This document shows, piece after piece, positions 22,624 to 33,450 of a DNA stretch of 64,000 nucleotides (within the stretch, counting starts at the first letter, position 1; every line of letters starts with the position of its first letter). The translations under genes were made by a program, and so were the position numbers. This DNA comes from Agrypnia vestita (lineage: Eukaryota > Arthropoda > Insecta > Trichoptera > Phryganeidae): NCBI GenBank assembly GCA_016648135.1, contig JADDOH010002614.1:1-64000 (forward strand). Direction: 5' to 3'. The notes beneath the pieces were generated by a model that was not told the DNA's origin, ran no database searches, and saw nothing but the letters and a program-made list of their open reading frames with translations.

Positions 22624-23905
22624 TTAGGTCCTTACATATGAAATTCACGTTTTGCCGTACTGGCAAATTTGATCTCAAATATCTTCTCTTTGGTTAAGAA
22701 TTCCAAATCCAAATTTATACAGCTATTTACTCATGTATTTGTGTTTTGAAAATTATAATTCATTTGTTTTTTCCTCAATTGTTTTTTTCTTTGCGTCACT
22801 CAGTTTACAAAATGAAAAACTTGAAATATCGCGTTATTTACGAGTACGAGTTCCACCGTGGCACCAGTGCTGCAGAAACGGCTCGAAGAATTAATGATGT
22901 GTATGGCGACGGTGCCGCAAAAGAAAACACAGTGCGTTTTTGGTTCCAACGTTTTCGTTCTGGAAATTTTCGACCTGCAGAACAAGCCCCGTGGACGGCC
23001 GGAGACCAAAGTTGATAATGAAGAATTAAGGCTATTGTGGAAGCGGATCCATCGCAAACCACATCCGAGTTAGCTGCAGGCTGCGGTGTTAGTGATAAAA
23101 CTGTTTTAATCCACTTGAAGCAAATTGGTAAGGCGAAAAAGCTTGAAAGGTGGGTACCTCACGAATTGAGTGAAGCAAATCAACAAACGCGCGTTGACTG
23201 CTGCGTTGCATTACTCAACCGGCACAATGAAGGGATTTTAAATCGAATCATTACCTGTGATGAAAAGTGGATCCTGTACGATAATCGGAAGCGCTCATCG
23301 CAATGGCTGAACCCTGCCGAACCAGCCAAACCATGCCCCAAGCGAAAATTGACTCCAAAAAAGTTACTTGTGAGCGTTTGGTGGACTAGTGCTGGTGTCG
23401 TTCACTACAGCTTTCTTAAATCTGGCCAGACGATTACGGCAGATGTCTATTGTCAGCAACTGCAAACCATGATGGAAAAGCTAGCTGCTAAACAACCGAG
23501 GCTGGTTAATCGCTCTAGGCCACTGCTGCTTCATGATAACGCTAGACCACACACTGCACAACAGACGGCTACCAAATTAGAGGAGCTTCAATTGGAATGT
23601 CTAAGACATCCACCGTACTCTCCGGACCTTGCCCCAACAGATTACCATTTTTTTCGAAATTTGGATAACTTCTTGCAAAGGAAAAAATTCAACTCCGATG
23701 GGGCAGTCCAAACCGCCTTCAAAGATTTTATTGATTCCCGTCCGAATGGTTTTTTAAGTAAAGGGATCGATGAACTACCTATGAGATGGCAAAAGTGCAT
23801 AGATAGCAATGGTACATACTTTGATTAAATAAATATATTATAATAAAAAAAATCGGCTTTATGTTCCTCCCATACTAAACGTCAATTTCATATGTAAGGA
23901 CCTAA
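22624..23905 (+). mobile_element. mariner transposon, near complete (1282 bp)
   Basis: Terminal inverted repeats begin TTAGGTCCTTACATATGAAA: the first 22 bases match exactly at both ends, and 28 of 29 match. A TA dinucleotide flanks each side (22622-22623 and 23906-23907), the target duplication expected of Tc1/mariner. Inside is one transposase frame on the plus strand. The intact TIRs and TSD with only two small coding lesions suggest a fairly recent insertion. Confidence 0.95.
22812..23828 (+). pseudogene. mariner transposase (D,D34D), two compensating frameshifts
   Basis: About 338 codons from the ATG at 22812, close to the usual ~345 aa of mariner transposases. An N-terminal helix-turn-helix reads TSAAETARRINDVYGDG and VRFWFQRF. 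An extra T in the T run at 22967-22970 shifts the frame, and a missing A near 23026-23028 restores it, so about 20 residues around KPRGRPETKV lie in another frame and the original frame stops at 23015. The rest (23037-23828) is open. It has the WVPHELSE linker motif, first Asp in TCDEKW (codon 23259-23261), second in LLHDNARPH, and YSPDLAPTDYHFF with the third Asp 34 residues later, the mariner D,D34D signature. It would bind the TIRs and cut and paste the element at TA. Because of the frameshifts this copy cannot make intact enzyme. Subfamily not assigned. Confidence 0.93.
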
Positions 23906-23909
23906 TATT

Positions 23910-24735
23910 AGATATTTTTTAATATTTCACTTTAAATAAAAACTAACATCAATTACTATATCGCATATGATATTAATAATTTTCTATGTAACAATGTCCC
24001 GTCACTTACATCCCAGATGTCTCAAATAATAATGAGGTATAAAGAACAAAAAAAAATTTTGAGAGTTTTAAATAAAATTCGTTTATACGCGCGCAATTTA
24101 TTGCATCCTAAAATTTCTTTTCAATGCGTCTTGAGAGGTATAACTTCAAAAACACTTCATAATGTACCTACACATGCTAAATGAGAAGTCGCGTCGTGCG
24201 GTGTAAAGCATGACTACCTTAGCATATATGTTTCAAAGCCTCTCCAAAAAACATGTGCCGTGCATAAAATTAAAAGCTAGAAGATTGCTAAGCATGCGCT
24301 GAACATTTTGCGGTGTAATAATACGTAAGTAGCTACGTACGTACGGTGCAGGTTGTTCTTGTGTGTGAACGTACCCCGGCTGACGTACACGTCATCGTGC
24401 CGACCTCATGCGCCCGCATGCTAATGCAATGCCAACACCGAGAGACAGCGACTACAATGACTTCACGCAACATGAAATGATAATATCATAGTTCATTTAT
24501 GCCCTGCGGAACTCGAGAGTATAATTAAACCACGCGAATATGATAAAAAATTCAAAGCGTTCTTTTTTCGTGGTTTTATCAAGTTTCAATTTCTGCCAGC
24601 GTTATCAAATGTATCTTGAAATCAATATTTGACCCCTTTTCTAACTTATTAAATGAAATTTGGTAAAGAGGTATATTCCTCGTATAACAATACCCATTCA
24701 TCAATTTTATAAAATAAGTTATTTATGAATATTCT
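23910..24735. other. Unique flank with GC-raised part
   Basis: No repeat match. 24280-24560 is GC-raised, with ACGTACGTACGGTGCAGG and CCCCGGCTGACGTACACGTC; candidate non-coding element. Confidence 0.35.
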
Positions 24736-24737
24736 CA

Positions 24738-25065
24738 CTTACCATCATGCCGTTTCTCCGCGGGTGTAGGCAGAGAGGATAGAGCATCGCCTCATCCACA
24801 TTCATACATCTTCGCACACAAACTCGACGATTTTCGAGACTTAACAGAACCATCCTCCAGTATCTGATTAATCTGGTCGTGCGACGTCTTCCGCAGTCGT
24901 CCTCTCTTTCTGGTTTCGTTAACACTTGCGTCATTTATTTTTCTTACCATCCTTTCCTCGATCATTCGCTCAACATGCCCAAACCATCTGAGCGATTTTT
25001 TTTTCATTCTATCGTCTATGGAAAGATCAGCTTTACATTCTTACCTAACACATTAATTATTTACT
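24738..25065 (-). pseudogene. Non-LTR 3' end (LINE-1a family), minus
   Basis: The open part (25007 to 24792) reads KKKSLRWFGHVERMIEERMV, then RKRGRLRKTSHDQI and KSRKSSSLCAKMYE, matching the 38189 ORF (LRWIGHVERMNEERMV and GRPRKTWHDE). A frameshift at about 24790-24800 splits off the final CVRRCMNVDEA segment. It ends in the family 3' end (CGGCATGATGGTAAGTGAG). Confidence 0.75.
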
Positions 25066-25069
25066 GTAT

Positions 25070-26395
25070 CATTGATATTCTCGTCGTTTCTTTTCATTTT
25101 TAATACAAATCGAAACAATTTAAGATGATTGAGAAATACATTGAAAAAAGACATATTAAAAAAAATCTAGACTAATCTAACCTAACCAGCTATACTATTG
25201 AGCTAGAGTGAGTGTATAAACAATGAATCATCCGAATAAATCATTTGAATAATAAGAAGAAAAGATAACAGTGACGACCGAGTCAGTAGACAGTTAGGGG
25301 GAGATGAAAACAAAGCCTCGAATAATGGCAAATGAAGGTGATGTAAAATCTGCACCAATTCTTTTGTGCAGTTAATAGTAACTACTTTATTAAGCAATAT
25401 CTAAATGATAATCTAGCAAAGTAAATTTACTAAGCTTGGCCTCAAAGCAAAGCTATATTAATTTCTAAAGTTATCATATGAAGTTCGGACTTCCATGGTA
25501 TTGCAGTTCTTAAGAAGATTCCACACTTTATTGTATTTCACTAGCTGTAACCCGTTAAAAATGACAGGACTAACATGTCGATTTCTAAAAAATAAGTATT
25601 CATTAAAAAAAAGAAAACAAAGAATACTTATAAAAAGAAAACAAGAAAAAAAAAACAAAAAAAAAGGATAAAAAGAAAAAATTAAAAAACTTACAGATAG
25701 ACAACGAAATTATTATTATTGAGATGAACACAGAGACATTTTACAACGTATTATATGAAATAAAATAATGACTAATTTTATTCAAACACACTGCCTAAAA
25801 AATATTATCACTTTTAAAAGTATGATAGATTTAAGGAAACATATTTTTATAGATCGCACAATGAATTTTCCTGATACTTGGAATAACTGAATAAATTAAA
25901 TAATGTATAATTTACTCATAATTCGAAGCATGTGGTTGTTTATTAAAAAATATTTTTATTTCGAAAACATTTTTTTGTTTTGATATTTGATGAAAATATT
26001 GAAAGAACAAATATTTTGTTTCCCTATAAATAAATGTATCCTACATCAAAAAATAAATTAATTTTTTACATGCAATGTAAATAATAATAACAAAAAACTC
26101 ACTTTGAAATAATTAAATTTCACTTATTTTTCACTACTTTTCCAACATCCTACTCCGCAACATTAAGTCGCTGTATTTATAATAAATCCCATGTGCCGTT
26201 AAGTACATTCTGAGATGAACGAATCAGTTTGTCAATTTTACATATAAATAATGGAGATATACTAAAAAAACATTGCAGTTCATCTGGAAAGTCTGCCTAG
26301 TAATTATTTAAAATATTTTTTATAAATTTAGTCTATGCAATTATTTTTTAAAACAGTTTTATTCGTTTATCTTAAAACTTCCAAAAATTTGATAG
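25070..26395. other. AT-rich; SINE-C 5' fragment at 25542-25580
   Basis: ACTAGCTGTAACCCGTTAAAAATGACAGG matches the 5' end of SINE-C at 7603. A purine-rich A/G tract lies at about 25608-25690. Otherwise featureless. Confidence 0.4.
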
Positions 26396-26530
26396 ATGTA
26401 GTTGGCTATCATGGGTGGAATTGTGAACGTTACACTGTGTAAAGTGATCACTTAAGCCGTACGGTAGTCGTAAGCCCTACGAACACCTAAAAAACTTCCA
26501 TACCTTCTTTTTCATATAAAAATATAGCTT
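26396..26530 (-). repeat. Family R2 copy b (minus)
   Basis: Reverse-complement blocks: AACGTTACACTGTGTAAAGTGATCACTTAAGCC, TAAGCCCTA and ATAGCTTCGT. Truncated and diverged. Confidence 0.6.
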
Positions 26531-26588
26531 CGTATAGTTAAAAGTTTTTTTTTTGGATGCAATACGTCCATTTGTATTTGTCGTGAAA

Positions 26589-26781
26589 TTTTTTTTTTTT
26601 TTTTTAAAATAGAGATGCGAACACGGAATACGTGTCACATCAATATTCTTTCTATTTTCAAACTAAGCTAAACGCTTGTGCTATGAAAATAGGACTAACT
26701 TGCTAGTCTGGAGTGAGGTTCGAAACCGCGACCTTTGGATCACGAGGCGAGTGTCCTAACCACAAGACCAACAAGCTACTC
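26589..26781 (-). mobile_element. SINE-A (minus), well preserved
   Basis: Minus-strand order: tRNA-like head with TAGCTTGTTGGTCTTGTGGTTAGGAC (box A) and GGTTTCGAACC (box B), body GCTATGAAAATAG, AATATTGATGTGACACG, end TTCGCATCTCTATTTTAAAA and a long A run (here a T run at 26588-26605). Confidence 0.75.
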
Positions 26782-26784
26782 TTC

Positions 26785-27375
26785 TACTAGCTTTTAAGTA
26801 GATGTTTAGAAAATCATTTTTTCTCAAATACCTATTCCAATTAAGATGATGATTCTACAATCATTCATTTTCGTATTTTGATCAGACACTTAATTAAAAA
26901 GAAACTCGTTTTTGTTTTGTGATTTTTCAAAAGTAATTATTGTACAAAATACGGGGACAGTAAAAAATCACATTATGATGCAAATTATTTTTTGCTTTTT
27001 TCGAAAATAAACCCACATTTATGAAAGCTTCTCCTGCAAAAGGTGTTTCAAAATAAATACACGGAAAACGATCAGTTTAAAAAGTAATTAAATTTACACG
27101 ATTTGCATTTCTATCCTTTCGATTTGCATACATCACCCCTCCCCCCTCGCCCAGCTCTCCAACCCTTTCAGCAATCTATTCGGACCCTTTCTTCGTATTC
27201 CCTCCTTTACCTGTTAAAATGGTATTTATATTTGAGAGTGTAAGGCATAAAACGCAAATATTTTTAATATATTTGGGATAAATCTAAAGAAATATATTAC
27301 ACATAGACAAGTGTCATAATTTATAATTTGCTTCAATGCTGCATGTTTTAATATTTTCTGTTAATTAGGCATTCA
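26785..27375. other. AT-rich, no feature seen
   Basis: Contains one C-rich block (CACCCCTCCCCCCTCGCCC at 27133-27151) with no coding signal. Confidence 0.45.
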
Positions 27376-27545
27376 TTTTTTTTTTAAATAGAGATACGTA
27401 ATACGTATCATTTCAATGTTTTATAAAATATAGTTTTATCAAAATAGGACTAACTTGCTGATTTTCAAGAAAAAGGCTCGAACCAGCGACCACTGGATCA
27501 CTAAGCGAGTGTTTTAAGCACTAAACCGACAAGCTTATCAAATAA
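27376..27545 (-). mobile_element. SINE-A (minus), diverged
   Basis: Same order as the copy at 26589, with ATAGAGATACG tail, TCAAAATAGGACTAACTTGCTG body and a head with GGCTCGAACCAGCGACCACTGG, AAACCGACAAGC. The A-rich end is the T run before 27385. Confidence 0.65.
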
Positions 27546-27935
27546 GCAAGCTAAAGTAGTAGCCTTGTATGAATGTAATGAATTTCCACAAGTCTTGAAC
27601 CTCCATCCAGATGCGTCGCTCTACAAAGTTGTGCCTGGGGTAATCATATTTTCTAGACTATTACTTTGACGCATGATATAGCTGAAATATCGGAAAAATA
27701 TTTTATTCTCTGCCGTGGATACAGCTCGTGATTGGATTTGTCACAGGGGTGAGGTATTCGCGTGTCGCACTGTTCAAAGAATATTTTAGTAATATCCTTT
27801 CTCTGCAGTACATCTCGAAGGAATCTATGTTATGCTAGTCACAATTGCGAACACTCAAGTCTCCAATGCATACAAAAGGATTGGAAACACAAGAACCTGT
27901 ACTAAATCAGCAGGTGCTTGCATACTCAAAACATA
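27546..27935. other. No feature recognised
   Basis: Moderate GC at 27590-27800, unique within the window, stops in all frames. Confidence 0.35.
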
Positions 27936-27939
27936 CAAT

Positions 27940-28095
27940 GAAGGAAATATTACAGTTCCCAGGTTCAGGACTAGAACACCACTTTAACATATCGAGGGGT
28001 TAGCTTTTTAATGCCCTACCAGATGAATTAAAAGAGGAAGCGAACTATTCAAGATTTTAAGATCAAAATTTAGAACACAATGACAAAATCAACAA
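27940..28095 (+). pseudogene. Non-LTR (CR1/Jockey-like) RT C-terminal end
   Basis: Frames read TYNEGNITVPRFRTRTPL, then ALPDELKEEANYSRF, matching the xxNLRVPRxRT...WNxLPxxLRxxxSxxxFK ending of CR1/Jockey-type ORF2 proteins. At least two small indels separate the blocks. Short 5'-truncated relic. Confidence 0.6.
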
Positions 28096-28584
28096 AGGTA
28101 AGACCGTAATGTTCCATTTATATTTGTGAGAGTGTACAGTACAGTAATAATATTAATTCTGTATAAGGTTGCCAAACGTTTTCAATATTGTTAGTTTCGT
28201 ATTAAACAATATATTGTCATGGGAGTACAATAGTAATTGCGCGTTTTCGAAGTTTTTCGGACATTCCACATGAATCTGGAATCAACTGGACATCTTGTAA
28301 TCACTACCGATATTAAAAAACTATTGAAAATATAAAGAAACTAGTCGAACGTTCTCGAACATTGACATACCAATATTTTTTTGTATTATGAGCGAGGGAG
28401 TGGACAGAGAGTCATTGCTTTAACAGCGCGACATAGAAGTCCACCTTAAAAAAGCATTGGCTCAGTGTGTCCAGAGTGACAACGACAGCAAAAGAGCGAA
28501 TTTCAGTTGGCCAGTGAAGAGGTTCCTACTTGAAAGCCGAATATTATATATATTCTCAATGCTGACGCGAATTAAAGAACGGTG

Positions 28585-28880
28585 AAGCAGGCTCGACGAT
28601 TGTTGAGGCTTCTAGCAGGGCCATCTTCCAATAATTGACTATCCTGGTCGTGCCAAGTCTTCCGAGGCCGCTCTATCTTGCTGACACCATTTACTCTTAT
28701 CTTTTTTTTCATATGTTTTGCTTAACAGTCTTTCCTCATTATTTCGAGAATCACGTCCAAAAAAATCCAGCAACTGTTTTTCAATTTGATTCACTGTAAT
28801 AATATCAGCTATACATTTTTTCCAAATTCTTTGATTTTTTACGTTATCTTAAATGGATATGCCACACATATGATCAAACT
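28585..28880 (-). pseudogene. Non-LTR 3' region (LINE-1a family), minus, decayed
   Basis: Reverse-complement blocks shared with the other LINE-1a copies: CAACAATCGTCGAGCC, GGCACGACCAGGATAGTCAATT and GGAAGACTTGGCACGACC. The final CMRRCMN part and 3' tail are missing. Confidence 0.55.
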
Positions 28881-29004
28881 ACTGACTGCATTCAGTCTAC
28901 AATGCAACGCAAAATAAAAGCAATTATTTTTTTATTATTTATACATTTTTTTGCCGGTGAACGGTGCATTGAATGCAATAATTTCTCACAGAAATATGTC
29001 TACC

Positions 29005-29510
29005 GAGGCATGATAGAATTCTGGTACCAACACTGATGAATAGAAGTGAAGCCTGAAGCTGGTAGAAGAGGAACGAAAGAAGACTGAATGCGGTGGAGAT
29101 GAGATCCCTTAGACGTAGGTACGTGTGTCAAATCCATTTATAACAGAGCGAAGAATGAAGATAATAAGATGTATGTAAAGCTGATTTTAGCATATTTAAT
29201 AGAATTTTAAAAAGGTAGCTCAAGTGGTTTCGACATATTGAGCGAATAGATGAGGAAATAATGGTAAGAAATGTATATATAAGGCTGCCACAAAGAGGAG
29301 GCGGCCGCAGAAAACGTGGCATAATCGGATTAACCAGATACGGAAAGATGGTTTCGTAAGAAGCCTCAACAACTGTCTAGTTTGTACGCGAAGATGTATG
29401 CATGTGGATGAGGCGAGAGTTATATGTCAGGACAGAAGATGTGAAAGTATGTGCCGCTCTATCCTCTCTGCTTATCCCCAAGGTGAAACAGTGTGACGGT
29501 AAGTAAGTAT
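29005..29510 (+). pseudogene. Non-LTR 3' end (LINE-1a family), plus
   Basis: Collinear with 38180-38650 from ATGAATAGAAGTGAAGCCTG through GGTTTCGACATATTGAGCGA, GTGGCATAATCGGATTAACC and the tail GACGGTAAGTAAGTA. Stops and frameshifts throughout. It lies in opposite orientation to the 28585-28880 copy about 130 bp away. Confidence 0.7.
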
Positions 29511-29829
29511 TTTTTTATAAATATTCACGAACAAACAAAACCTAAACAAGTATACAAATAATTAATTACAGATCTTTAAATAATTAAATTTTATACAGAT
29601 AAAAAATTTCGAAATTATAAAACAAAGAAAAGTTTCAATTAGAACGCACGTGCTCATTAGGTTTACTTTTATTCTCTATTATTATAACGAACAATGTGAA
29701 ATATAATAATAACTTTAATCAAATTACCATACTTAAACTTCACAACAGCCTTTTCTTATCGTTTGGGAGCATTTATTTTAAAATATCCTCCGAAGCTTCG
29801 CAAGATAAGGTTATCTCTAACATTTTCAT

Positions 29830-30085
29830 TCTCCGCTGCCCTTGTTGGCGAATTAATTTTTATTCGCGTCGGATCCCTGTCTCGTTAGGGCAAACAACAC
29901 CGCGCGTGTTCGGCAAAATGCTGAAACAAAATAAGCATAGTTCTCCCGACAAAGGTTGGACATCGCCGGCGCTGCGGGTAATTGCGGTCGCCGCCATCCA
30001 GGGCCGGAACAAAAGACGTCACTTGTTTGTGTGGGCCGACAAGGTGCGCTAATCGCCGACACTATTAGGTGTGCCACAAGTATTT
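29830..30085. other. GC-raised single-copy island 5
   Basis: Unique, CpG-rich, with CCGGCGCTGCGGGTAATTGC and GGTCGCCGCCATCCAGGGCC. Open frames on both strands (118 codons plus, 74 minus) have no domain. Candidate conserved non-coding element. Confidence 0.35.
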
Positions 30086-30315
30086 AAATGTGGCCGTACA
30101 TCACTATTGGGTGATAATACGAAATTTATAGGCTTTAATACCTTTAACTTGACAATAATATATACAATTACTTTATAGAAAATTTCGATTGCAGATGGCT
30201 ACTTTCGAAAATCTATTCTCCTATAAAAGGGTCTTTCATTAATGGTAAGTATTTAAGTTATTTACGATTTACAGACAAAATGTAATTTGGTGACCTTCAA
30301 AATGAAATCCATAAA

Positions 30316-30668
30316 CTTTTTTTTACTCTACAGGTGCAGACAGCCACTTCAACATTTTAAATACCTATTTAAAAACTTAGCTTAACGTCTGTGACATGAA
30401 AATAAGACGTAGGCCTCATTCCATTTAAAAACATAATCGAATGAGTATATGTAAGACGTTTACGTGACGCATATTGTTTCGTTGTATTGGTTTTTGCGGG
30501 TATAAACACCAACACATCAATACAATATTCTTCGTAAGCACGGATTACACATACTAATACGATTGCCATTCTTAAATGGAAAAATATATACTCGTACTTG
30601 CTGGTCTTTTTGGTGCTCGAACCACCAATCCCTTGATTACTGGGTGAGAGTCCAACAAGCTACTCAAG
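30316..30668 (-). mobile_element. SINE-A (minus), split by about 180 bp
   Basis: Tail and body of SINE-A at 30316-30410 (ending ATGAAAATAAGACGTAGG) and the tRNA-like head at 30597-30668 (TGCTGGTC, GCTCGAACCACC, GAGAGTCCAACAAGCTACT) are separated by unrelated sequence. This looks like an insertion into an older SINE. Confidence 0.5.
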
Positions 30669-30669
30669 C

Positions 30670-31150
30670 TATTATATATGTCGATGGAAATAGAATACAT
30701 AAGGGTCCACTTCGAGCGTCATCTTCGACTACCTGCCGTCCGAAGTTGATTTTGGATGTCGTCGTTTTTACCATTTCATCTGATGGAATAGATTTTGAAA
30801 ATGTTTCTGACATCTCTTTAATTATATGACTTATTTTTGTGAAAAACTGTAAAAACTATTTAATCACGGAACGTAGCCGGAAATCAAAAATTGTCACAAA
30901 CTTTCCCGCATTAGATTAGTTACTCTTACATAAGTCCCTTTCAACAAAATAAACTGCGTTTTACCATTTTGAATGATAAATTTAAATTAAGTTTAGTTAC
31001 CAAGAAATAAAATGAAAATTATCCACTTGGGGATGGATGTAGTCATTATGGTTGCCTTACTACATTGGGGGCTCATGTTTTGATTATTAACTATAAAAAA
31101 GTTTTCTGTAACTGCGACCTACCAAAGCCTATTTTGACTCACTTTATTCC
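30670..31150. other. No feature seen
   Basis: Unique AT-rich DNA. Confidence 0.4.
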
Positions 31151-31152
31151 AT

Positions 31153-31186
31153 TATATCATAATAAACAGTATATTATTATGATATA
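31153..31186. repeat. 12-bp-arm palindrome beside TIR element
   Basis: TATATCATAATA and TATTATGATATA pair around ten bases, ending 5 bases before the TIR element at 31192. Confidence 0.8.
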
Positions 31187-31191
31187 GGTAG

Positions 31192-32079
31192 GGGAACTGG
31201 GGGCATAACCGCCCCCGTAAGATTTGGATAAATTTAGAACCCAAATGAAGGTGTCTATATTTTCTTTTTTATTTTATTCAGATAAATTTTACATTTTAGT
31301 AACTGAAATGAAAATTAAATTATCCCACCACGGGGCAAAACCGATCCTTTAAAAAATGTTAAGGGCACAAAGGTTTTTGTTATATTTTTATATTGTTACA
31401 TTATTTTAACCAGTTTCTATTGATATTATTTTCGGTCCCTAAGTGCCAAACTTGAAAATTTATGGCATCTTTTTTATATCTCAGTTTCTTCTGCATTACT
31501 GCTTCAATCGCTGATTTCAAATATCCTTCTTCCCATGACTGCCGAGTTTACAACGTTTGTAGTCCCAAACCATCTTCATATTTTACAATTTACAACATAT
31601 TTCGCCTATTATAATATAAATTTAATTTTAAAACATCAATTTATAATATTGTTCTTGATTGGGGGCACAACGGCATATATGCCGTTCTGCCTATAATGTG
31701 GTTTTGCCCCCAAATGACATTTTTTGAAAAAGTACATCTGTAGTGCTTGTTTTTAAGGTAATTTTGATATAAAATATCAATTTCACGACTTTAATCAACA
31801 CTCATGAACATATTTAAAACAAAATTATGATGAACTTCTTCAATTACACAAAAAAATAACACAAAAAATGTGATGTAAATATAAGATTCTTACATAAATT
31901 GAAAAAAACGAAAATAATTTTATCACTACGCATTATATACACTAGATGTCAGCGTCAAACTGTCATGTATTATTTTACCGACGCAAACATAGTATGTATT
32001 GACAGTTTAGAAAAAAATATCCATACTGTTGTGTATAAAAACTGTATTGATTCCATATGCGGTTAGGCCCCCAGTTCCC
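31192..32079. mobile_element. Non-autonomous TIR element, 888 bp
   Basis: Ends are inverted copies: GGGAACTGGGGGCATAACCGC at the left and, reverse-complemented, GGGAACTGGGGGCCTAACCGC at the right (20 of 21). The same GGGGGCA/ACCGC theme recurs inside at about 31331-31346 (GGGGCAAAACCG) and 31661-31725 (GGGGGCACAACGGC and GGTTTTGCCCCC), as expected for internal transposase-binding motifs. No ORF of useful length, so mobilisation would need a partner transposase. No clear target duplication; superfamily unknown. Confidence 0.7.
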
Positions 32080-32533
32080 ATATATAGTATTGTTGATGTT
32101 ACTTATATATTTTGTTATTTATATGTCCCGTTATCAATTAACTTAAAATCGAGACGATAGTTGCTTAAAATTTAATGACATGTATAATATTTTCAAAGAT
32201 GCTAAACTAAGAAATATTGATGCATACAGAAAAGGTAAAGATCCGTTTCAAAATAGAGAATAAATTATAAAAATAAACATTATCTTGTATCAGAAAAGCA
32301 ACATACACACGAGCGAGAGTTAATATAAGAAATGAAATAAAGTAAAATAAAGAAAATAAAAAACTGGGGTATAAAAAAATGTAAAACTCTTAAATCAACA
32401 ACTGAAAAGACTTGTGTTGGGTAGTAGATAACTGATTAATCACAAGTACAAAAATCGATGTTATTATCTGTAGTCAAAATTTGTCAAGTATTTAAATAAT
32501 TGTGTGCAATTAAGATAAAATATAGAATTTTCA

Positions 32534-32850
32534 CAGAAACGAACCTATTTGTATGAGAGACGTGTATGGAAGTCTCTTATCGATGGCCCAGGGCTTACAA
32601 CCTATATGATCTGGCTTAAGTGATTACTCTACACAATGCAACGTTCACCAATTCACCGTAAAAATATTCACACATTATCAAAATTTTGAAAATTCTATAT
32701 ATTTATTCCAATTCTAGGATTTAGGTATTTGATTACAATATACGAGAGACATCTGTAGTCTTTTCGCATTAGTTAGTAAACATAGATTTCGCAGCTGGTA
32801 ATGGTACCTCTTTAATTTTATAAGGAGGTATGTTCCAAGAACATATATAA
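32534..32850 (+). repeat. Family R2 copy c, longest
   Basis: Covers the family from CACAGAAACGAACCTATTTG through GAGACATCTGTAGTCTTTTC to CGCAGCTGGTAATGGTACCT. It serves as the uninterrupted reference for the SINE-split copy at 42293. Confidence 0.75.
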
Positions 32851-32859
32851 TTATTGTGT

Positions 32860-33365
32860 ATATTTTCTATTTTAAAGTTATTGCGTGTGTAAAGTGTCAG
32901 ATTTTCTCTTATTCCAGGGTGCATTTGCTGCCTATGGGTTTTTTAAAATTATATTTGTTATAATTTTTTAAAATGAGTCTAAAATATTTTTTTAGAATAA
33001 GTTAAAAAGCGAATTTAGAGCCGAAAAAATTCAAATGGCAATCAAAAGCGAATAGAAATTCAAAACGATGCGAGATACCGTCTCTTGAAAAAATTTTATT
33101 TAAAAGAATTATAACAATAATAATGTTATACCGGTTGGTGCGAGTTTTTTTGACCCATCTGTAGAGTTTAAGAAAGCATTTGTGAAAAATATTGATTCGA
33201 CCCTTTGAGTTTTTAAATTTTTGTGTGGAATGGATGCCATACATATGGTAGCATAGGCATGTTTCATACATACACATGCAGAAACCACCGTTTTTGAGAA
33301 TTATTATGTTATAATTTTTATTTTACTCAGTGATTTTGATATAGTAAAATAATAGTAATATCATC
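32860..33365. other. No feature seen
   Basis: Unique AT-rich DNA; the minus frame at 33277-33002 (91 codons) has no recognisable domain. Confidence 0.4.
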
Positions 33366-33369
33366 ACTA

Positions 33370-33450
33370 TCATCATCACTCTTGGCACTACAATCCTCGA
33401 AGGGTCTTGGCCTCCTCAAGAATCTTCCTCCACTCATCTCGGTTTAGTGC
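33370..33450 (-). pseudogene. Non-LTR ORF2 extreme C-terminus
   Basis: Minus strand reads ALNRDEWRKILEEAKTLRGL then stop, matching the DRxxWRxLxxxAxxxRGL ending common to many non-LTR ORF2 proteins. Only about 25 codons remain. Confidence 0.55.

Noticed and set aside
29696..30077. 118-codon plus and 74-codon minus ORFs
   Set aside because: Both open over the same GC-raised island without recognisable domains.
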